In this document: in pieces, positions 59,309 through 64,000 of the stretch
How positions within the stretch are numbered: the stretch's first letter is position 1
Layout: each line of letters begins with the position of its first letter
Source: Nocardia niigatensis NBRC 100131
GTDB lineage: Bacteria > Actinomycetota > Actinomycetes > Mycobacteriales > Mycobacteriaceae
Direction of reading: 5' to 3'
NCBI RefSeq assembly: GCF_000308655.1
Contig: NZ_BAGC01000044.1
Location: 124,001-188,000, forward strand
Length of the DNA stretch: 64,000 nt
The notes under the pieces: model-generated
Told to the model about the DNA's origin: nothing
What the model saw: the letters and a program-made list of their open reading frames with translations, nothing else
Databases searched by the model: none
Program-made: the position numbers and the translations under genes

Positions 59309-60152
59309 TGAGACCCTCCCGGCGCAACGCTGCGGCGACTCGCACCCGCAACTCGCGTCCGACTTCGAACTGTTTGCCCGGTAGCGTCCGGGCCACCATC
59401 TTGATGTTCATCTGGTTCACGGTGAGATCTTCGACACCCATGACACTCGGCTCATCCAGCAACAGTGCTTTGAGCTTGCGATCGGCGAAGGCCTTGGCCC
59501 CCACGTCGTGCAGGATCTCGTTGACCTTGTTGATGTCGGCGGTGGCGGGCACCGGCACGTCGATGGCGGCGCGCGCCCAATCCTTCGACAGGTTGGTCAC
59601 TTTCACGATTTGACCGTTCGGAACGGTTATCACTTCGCCGTCCGCGCTACGCAGCGTCGTGATGCGCAACGTGACGTCCTCGACCGTACCCTCGGCCTCG
59701 GTCGAATTGCCAGTGACTGCGATGCGCACGACATCGCCGAAGCCGTACTGCCTTTCGGTGATCAGGAAGAATCCGGCGAGCAGATCCTGGACGATCCGCT
59801 GCGCCCCGAAACCCAGTGCGGCGCCGAGCACCGCGGCCGGGGCGACCAGTCCGCCGAGCTCGAAACCCAAGCGCCGCAGCACTTCCAGCGACACCAGGAA
59901 GTACACGATGGACAGCACCACCCAGGTGATGACCTGGGCCAGCGCGTGCCGGTGCTTGGCCGCCTCGGACCGCACCAGCGAATCGCTGCTGTGGAAGCCG
60001 GCGTCGATCTTGCGAGTGATCCTGTCGCGCACGTAGTTCGCGGCGCGACTGAACAACATGGTGCCGGTGATCAGCAGCACGATCTCGAGACCGCTGGACC
60101 GGAGCCAGTTCCCGAGATCGGCGCCGGTTCCCGCGGCGAGAATCGAATGCAT
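59280..60152 (-). CDS. mscS: MscS-type mechanosensitive channel
   Basis: A 290-residue channel. The N-terminal TMs include LEIVLLITGTMLFSRAANYV, and the pore helix is VAPAAVLGAALGFGAQRIVQ near residue 105. The cytoplasmic vestibule follows (FFLITERQYGFGDVVRI, then VEDVTLRITTLRSADGEVIT with VPNGQIVKVTN), the MscS beta domain. It releases solutes on moderate osmotic shock. The start is 3 bp beyond the prfB stop. Confidence 0.93.
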   Translation of the reverse strand: MHSILAAGTGADLGNWLRSSGLEIVLLITGTMLFSRAANYVRDRITRKIDAGFHSSDSLVRSEAAKHRHALAQVITWVVLSIVYFLVSLEVLRRLGFELGGLVAPAAVLGAALGFGAQRIVQDLLAGFFLITERQYGFGDVVRIAVTGNSTEAEGTVEDVTLRITTLRSADGEVITVPNGQIVKVTNLSKDWARAAIDVPVPATADINKVNEILHDVGAKAFADRKLKALLLDEPSVMGVEDLTVNQMNIKMVARTLPGKQFEVGRELRVRVAAALRREGLSVGAHQENA

Positions 60153-60155
60153 GCG

Positions 60156-61277
60156 TTACCCCTGGGTCGTCTGCTCCCGCATGCGCCAGCGGATGCCGGA
60201 TTCGATGAAAGCATCGATATCGCCGTCGAGCACGGCGGAGGGGTTGTTGACCTCGTAACCGGTGCGGAGATCCTTGACCATCTGGTACGGGTGCAGCACG
60301 TAGGAGCGCATCTGGTTGCCCCAGGACGCGCCCTCGTTGGTCTTGAGCGCGTCCATCTGGGCGCGTTCTTCCTGACGTTTGCGTTCCAGCAGCTTGGCCT
60401 GCAGCACGCGCATGGCCGAAATCTTGTTCTGCAGCTGCGATTTCTCGTTCTGGCAGGTGACGACGATGCCGGTCGGGATGTGCGTGAGGCGGACCGCGGA
60501 GTCGGTGGTGTTGACGGACTGGCCGCCGGGACCCGAGGAGCGGTACACGTCGACGCGGACCTCGCCGTCCGGGATTTCGATGTGGTCGGTGGTCTCGACG
60601 ACGGGCAGCACCTCGACCTCGGCGAAGGAGGTCTGGCGGCGGCCCTGGTTGTCGAACGGGCTGATACGGACCAGTCGGTGTGTGCCCATTTCGACCGATA
60701 GCGTGCCATAGGCGTACGGAGTCTTGACCGCGAAGGTCGCCGACTTGATGCCCGCCTCTTCCGCGTACGAGGTGTCGTAGATCTCCACCGAGTACTTGTG
60801 GCTCTCGGCCCAGCGGACGTACATGCGCATGAGCATCTGCGCCCAGTCCGCCGCGTCCACGCCGCCCGCGCCGGAACGGATGTTCACCAGCGCCTCACGC
60901 TTGTCGTACTCGCCCGACAGCAGGGTCCGGACTTCCATCGCCTCGACATCGGCGTGCAGGGCCGACCGCTCGGCATCCGCGTCGGCGAGGGCTGCGGTGC
61001 GGTCCGCGCCCTCCTCCGCCTCGGCGAGCTCGTAGAGCACGGGCAGATCCTCCAAGCGCTGACGCAGATCCCGCACCCGCCGCAGCTCGCTCTGCGCGTG
61101 CGAGAGTTCGCTGGTCACGCTCTGGGCGTGCTCCTGGTTGTTCCACAGTTCGGGGTCGGCCGCCTGCTGCTCCAACTCGTCGATGCGGCGAGCCAGCTCG
61201 TCGATGTCGAGCACAGACTCGATGGTCTTCAGAGTCGTGTCGAGTTCGGCCAAGTCAGCGGAGACGTCAGGATGCAC
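60156..61277 (-). CDS. prfB: Peptide chain release factor 2
   Basis: A 373-residue RF2. The GTG at 61277 aligns with the mycobacterial start (VHPDVSADLAEL corresponds to MDPDRQADIAAL); the frame extends upstream without a good start. The stop-recognition SPF motif (RISPFDNQGRRQTSF) and the GGQ motif (SSGPGGQSVNTTDSAVRL) are present. There is no programmed frameshift: the gene is one frame. Unlike in many bacteria, autoregulation at the UGA codon is absent. Confidence 0.95.
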   Translation of the reverse strand: MHPDVSADLAELDTTLKTIESVLDIDELARRIDELEQQAADPELWNNQEHAQSVTSELSHAQSELRRVRDLRQRLEDLPVLYELAEAEEGADRTAALADADAERSALHADVEAMEVRTLLSGEYDKREALVNIRSGAGGVDAADWAQMLMRMYVRWAESHKYSVEIYDTSYAEEAGIKSATFAVKTPYAYGTLSVEMGTHRLVRISPFDNQGRRQTSFAEVEVLPVVETTDHIEIPDGEVRVDVYRSSGPGGQSVNTTDSAVRLTHIPTGIVVTCQNEKSQLQNKISAMRVLQAKLLERKRQEERAQMDALKTNEGASWGNQMRSYVLHPYQMVKDLRTGYEVNNPSAVLDGDIDAFIESGIRWRMREQTTQG

Positions 61278-61489
61278 AAGGCTCAAATCTACTACCCCGC
61301 CTCCCCGAGCCTTCAGCGGACAGCCAAGTGCCGTAGCCACTTAGGCACCCGTGCCGGCGGTTGGGAGCCAACCCAATTCTGGACCTCCCCGGTGAGTTAC
61401 CCCGACCGTTACCAAATCAGTCGTCACCTTCCGATCGCACCGAAGAACCGCCACCAGGCATTGACCAGGGCTGCGGGCCGACCGAAAAC

Positions 61490-62347
61490 TCAACCGGCGA
61501 CGGCGCGCAGCCCGCCGGGGCGGCGGCCCACGAGCCGGTCGAGGGCGGTGGCGGTGGCCTCGTCCGCGGGGAGGTAGACCATGAGGAACTGGTCGTCGTC
61601 CGCGGAGAGGTTGAGGGTCTCGTAGGCCAGGCGCAGGGCGCCGGCCTCGGGGTGGGAGAGGCGGCCGACGCCGTTGGTGTCGGGGAGGCCGGGGATGGTG
61701 TCCAGGCGGTGGGTGAATTCGGGGCCGACGGCGGCGGTGAGTTCCTCGATGAGGGCGTTGACGTGGGGGTCCGCGCGGCCGGGTCCCTGCTTGAGGGTCG
61801 CAACGACCTTGTCTGCCTTGTGTTCCCAATCGGGGTAGGCGGTGCGGGCGCGCGGGTCGGACAGGACGTAGCGGGCGTAGCTGCCGGGCAGGCCGCCGTC
61901 GAGCAGGCCGATCGGGCCGAACAGGGCGCGATAGCCGTCGGTCACGGCGAGGATTTCGCTGAGCCGGTTCATGACGGCGGCGGGCGCGGGTTCGAGCTGG
62001 TCCAGCATGGCCTGCACGGCCGGGCGGATGCGGCGGTTGGGGCCGGAACCGCCGCGGCAGTTGAAGTTCGGATCTCCCGCCTTGGCGAAGTTGAGCAGGT
62101 GCACCCGCTGGGCGGGGGTCAGTCGCAGCGCGTCGGCCAGCGCGATCAGCACGGGCGCGGACGGATGGCGGTCCCGGCCCTGCTCCAGGCGCGTCAGGTA
62201 CTCGACGGAAACGCCTGCGAGCGTGGCCAATTCGGCGCGGCGCAGGCCGGGGGTGCGGCGACGCGCACCGGTGGGCAGGCCGGCCTCGGCGGGTGTGACC
62301 GCCTCCCGGCGCTGCCGCAGGAACAGTCCCAGCTCGTTCTCGCTCAC
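61490..62347 (-). CDS. XRE/MmyB-like regulator
   Basis: A 285-residue regulator. The HTH lies at residues 8-70 (FLRQRREAVTPAEAGLPTGA, then LRRAELATLAGVSVEYLTRL) and the C-terminal MmyB-like ligand domain follows (AILAVTDGYRALFGPIG-type region, later HPEAGALRLAYETLNL). These regulators bind fatty-acyl or flavin-like ligands. It is divergent from the FMN reductase gene with 143 bp between, and probably controls it. Confidence 0.85.
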   Translation of the reverse strand: MSENELGLFLRQRREAVTPAEAGLPTGARRRTPGLRRAELATLAGVSVEYLTRLEQGRDRHPSAPVLIALADALRLTPAQRVHLLNFAKAGDPNFNCRGGSGPNRRIRPAVQAMLDQLEPAPAAVMNRLSEILAVTDGYRALFGPIGLLDGGLPGSYARYVLSDPRARTAYPDWEHKADKVVATLKQGPGRADPHVNALIEELTAAVGPEFTHRLDTIPGLPDTNGVGRLSHPEAGALRLAYETLNLSADDDQFLMVYLPADEATATALDRLVGRRPGGLRAVAG

Positions 62348-62490
62348 GATTTCGACGCTAGCAACGGAGGCTGTTCTTATGGTGTCCCTGCCACTACCAC
62401 TCTCAGCGTGGTCTCCCTAGCACTCGCGCCGGCTCGCAGAGTTGACCTCGAGCGGCCGACCGGTCGCAGCGCATTGTGAAGGAGACCCCC

Positions 62491-63087
62491 ATGACCAGCA
62501 CGCCTCTGCGCCTCGCGGTGATCATCGGCAGCGTCCGGGAGGGACGTTTCGGGCCGGTGGTGGCCGACTGGTTCGCCGCGCAGGCTCGCGCGCACGGCGC
62601 GTTCGAGGTGGACGTCGTCGATCTGGCCGACTACAACCTGCCGCACGAGCTGCCCGCGGTGCCGATGGTGATGGAGCCGAATCCGGCCCGGCCCGGGCAG
62701 GGCGACGAGCTGGCCGCGCGGCTGGCCGCCGCCGACGCCTTCGTGGTCGTCACCCCGGATATCAACCGCAGCTTTCCGTCGTCACTGAAGACGGCTATCG
62801 ATTGGCATCTCACCGAGTGGGATCGCAAGACGGTGGGTTTCGTCGGCTACAGCGGCAAGTCCGGCGGCCTGCTCGCCATCGAGGGCCTGCGCGCGATCTT
62901 CAACGAACTCAATGCCCACACGGTGAAGGATTACGTCTCCTTCAGCCGCTACTACCTGCTGTTCGACGAGTCCGGCACGCTGCGGGATCCGGCGGAGTTC
63001 GAGGATTCCGCGACCCGGCTGCTCGACGGACTGCGGTGGTGGGCAACGGCGCTGGCCGCGGCCCGCACCGCCCCCGTTCCCGCGTGA
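62491..63087 (+). CDS. NADPH-dependent FMN reductase family protein
   Basis: A 198-residue flavodoxin-fold protein from ATG 62491, with AAGGAG 6 bp upstream. The FMN phosphate loop is IIGSVREGRFGPVVADWF, then VVVTPDINRSFPSSLKTAID near residue 85 (normally TPEYNxSxPG) and VGFVGYSGKSGGLLAIEGLR near 112. It reduces flavins or quinones. The divergent MmyB-like regulator is the likely control. Confidence 0.85.
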   Translation: MTSTPLRLAVIIGSVREGRFGPVVADWFAAQARAHGAFEVDVVDLADYNLPHELPAVPMVMEPNPARPGQGDELAARLAAADAFVVVTPDINRSFPSSLKTAIDWHLTEWDRKTVGFVGYSGKSGGLLAIEGLRAIFNELNAHTVKDYVSFSRYYLLFDESGTLRDPAEFEDSATRLLDGLRWWATALAAARTAPVPA

Positions 63088-63205
63088 TCGGCGAGCGGCA
63101 CACCGATCTGGGAGATAACGGGCAATTCACCATCACCGTTGTGCCACCCAGCGTTGGGGACGTGGGACACCACTTGTTAACGGGGGAGGACTAACGTGCT
63201 GGGGC

Positions 63206-63991
63206 GTGACCGGATACTCCGCTGACCTGGAACTCGCGCTGAAGCTGGCCGACGCGGCCGATGGGATCACCCGTGAGCGGTTCGGGGCGCTCGATTTGAA
63301 GATCGATTCCAAACCGGATCTGACGCCGGTGTCGGATGCCGATCTGGCGGTCGAGCGGACGCTGCGGGAGATCCTGGCCGTCGAACGGCCGGACGATCTG
63401 GTGCTCGGTGAGGAGTTCGGCGGGGATGTCGAATTCAGCGGGCGGCAGTGGGTCATCGACCCGATCGACGGCACCAAGAACTTCGTGCGCGGGGTGCCGG
63501 TCTGGGCCTCGCTCATCTCGCTGCTCGAGGACGGCGTGCCGGTGGTGGGCGCGGTGAGCGCGCCAGCGCTGGCCCGGCGCTGGTGGGCGGCGGCCGGGCA
63601 CGGCGCGTGGAGCAGTTTCGAGCAGGGTGAGCCGCGGGCCATCTCGGTTTCGGCGGTGGCCGAACTGGGTGCGGCCAGCCTGGCGATCTCCAGCCTGTCG
63701 GGCTGGCGGGCCATCGGGCGACGGGCCAAGCTCATCGCGCTCACGGACGAGGTGTGGCGGGTGCGCGGCTACGGCGACTTCTACGGCTACGCGCTGCTGG
63801 CCGAGGGCGCGGTCGACATCGTCACCGAACCCGAGCTGTCGCTGTGGGATATGGCGGCGCTGGACATCCTGATCCGCGAGGCGGGCGGCACCTTCACCTC
63901 GCTGGACGGCAAGCCGGGACCGCATGGCGGCAGCGCGGTGGCTACCAACTCGCATCTGCAGGACCAGGTGCTGGCCGCCCTGCAGGCCTGA
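63206..63991 (+). CDS. hisN: Histidinol-phosphatase (inositol monophosphatase family)
   Basis: A 261-residue enzyme with GTG start. Metal-site motifs of the IMP family are GEEFGG near residue 68 and DPIDGTKNFVRGVPVWASL near 88, with LSLWDMAALDILIREAGG near 210. In actinomycetes this branch is HisN, dephosphorylating histidinol phosphate in histidine synthesis. It could act on inositol phosphates instead. The stop lies 9 bp before the window end. Confidence 0.85.
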   Translation: MTGYSADLELALKLADAADGITRERFGALDLKIDSKPDLTPVSDADLAVERTLREILAVERPDDLVLGEEFGGDVEFSGRQWVIDPIDGTKNFVRGVPVWASLISLLEDGVPVVGAVSAPALARRWWAAAGHGAWSSFEQGEPRAISVSAVAELGAASLAISSLSGWRAIGRRAKLIALTDEVWRVRGYGDFYGYALLAEGAVDIVTEPELSLWDMAALDILIREAGGTFTSLDGKPGPHGGSAVATNSHLQDQVLAALQA

Positions 63992-64000
63992 ACCGGCCTC

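Noticed and set aside
60156..61340. Programmed frameshift in prfB
   Set aside because: RF2 is in one frame from the GTG, and no UGA-linked slip site is present.

Overview
The window is high-GC DNA from an actinomycete of the mycolic-acid group. Nocardia is the best guess, with Rhodococcus or a related genus possible. This is inferred from gene content: a DUF222/HNH (13E12-type) protein, a GAF-ANTAR protein, a CadI-like gene beside arsR, ftsE-ftsX near smpB and a tmRNA whose tag reads ADSHQRDYALAA, plus leaderless promoters and ATGA/GTGA overlaps. No plasmid or phage genes, insertion sequences or CRISPR arrays were seen.

Layout. 1-3.5 kb: the 3' part of a MoxR-type AAA+ ATPase gene coupled to a DUF5682 gene. 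3.6-10.2 kb: secreted and membrane proteins, a hemerythrin protein, a large SARP/BTAD-AAA regulator with SARP-like heptamer repeats in its promoter, and a deazaflavin-type nitroreductase. 10.2-11.3 kb: a vapBC module between two copies of a 63-bp terminator-containing repeat, next to tRNA-Ala(GGC). 11.4-24.4 kb: DUF222/HNH protein, lipoprotein, DsbA-like protein, MFS exporters, pgm, a crcB-DUF190-crcB fluoride operon, a dead LIP-family lipase, a TetR/MFS pair, and a sugar-lactone oxidase. 24.5-30.6 kb: mscL, an MFS exporter, a broken SigK-like sigma gene beside a GAF-ANTAR gene, a YhgE/Pip membrane protein and two TetR regulators. 30.7-38.8 kb: S9 peptidase, DUF4132 protein with a 24-bp tandem repeat in front, FAD oxidoreductase/VOC pair, TMEM175-like channel, VC0807-like protein, VOC protein.

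38.9-42.8 kb is a decaying purine (urate) catabolic locus. The 5-hydroxyisourate hydrolase and OHCU decarboxylase genes are intact. Urate oxidase is truncated, a fumarylacetoacetate-hydrolase-type gene has an internal deletion, and an NCS2-type purine permease is reduced to its two ends. Two copies of the palindrome TCAAC-N5-GTTGA survive upstream of the decarboxylase operon and of the dead permease. An HTH regulator, a thiamine-binding-like protein and an IclR regulator follow.

42.8-47.6 kb holds secreted proteins, a dispanin-like protein, a broken MarR gene, a serine-hydrolase-like lipoprotein lacking the catalytic SxxK, phenolic acid decarboxylase and a DUF899 protein. 48.1-52.0 kb is an arsenic/cadmium cluster (arsA, arsR, cadI/arsI, second arsR) in which a deletion has joined the start of an aquaporin gene to the end of arsC. 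It abuts the 3' end of the tmRNA gene.

52.1-64 kb is mostly housekeeping: ssrA, smpB, an SPFH/slipin gene with a tRNA-like 5' leader and a long inverted repeat, tRNA-Glu(CTC), recQ, ftsX-ftsE, a small membrane protein, mscS and prfB, then an MmyB-like regulator, an FMN reductase and a hisN-type phosphatase. Many broken genes (lipase, sigma factor, FAH, uricase, permease, MarR, aquaporin, arsC, monooxygenase) show active gene loss in the accessory parts.
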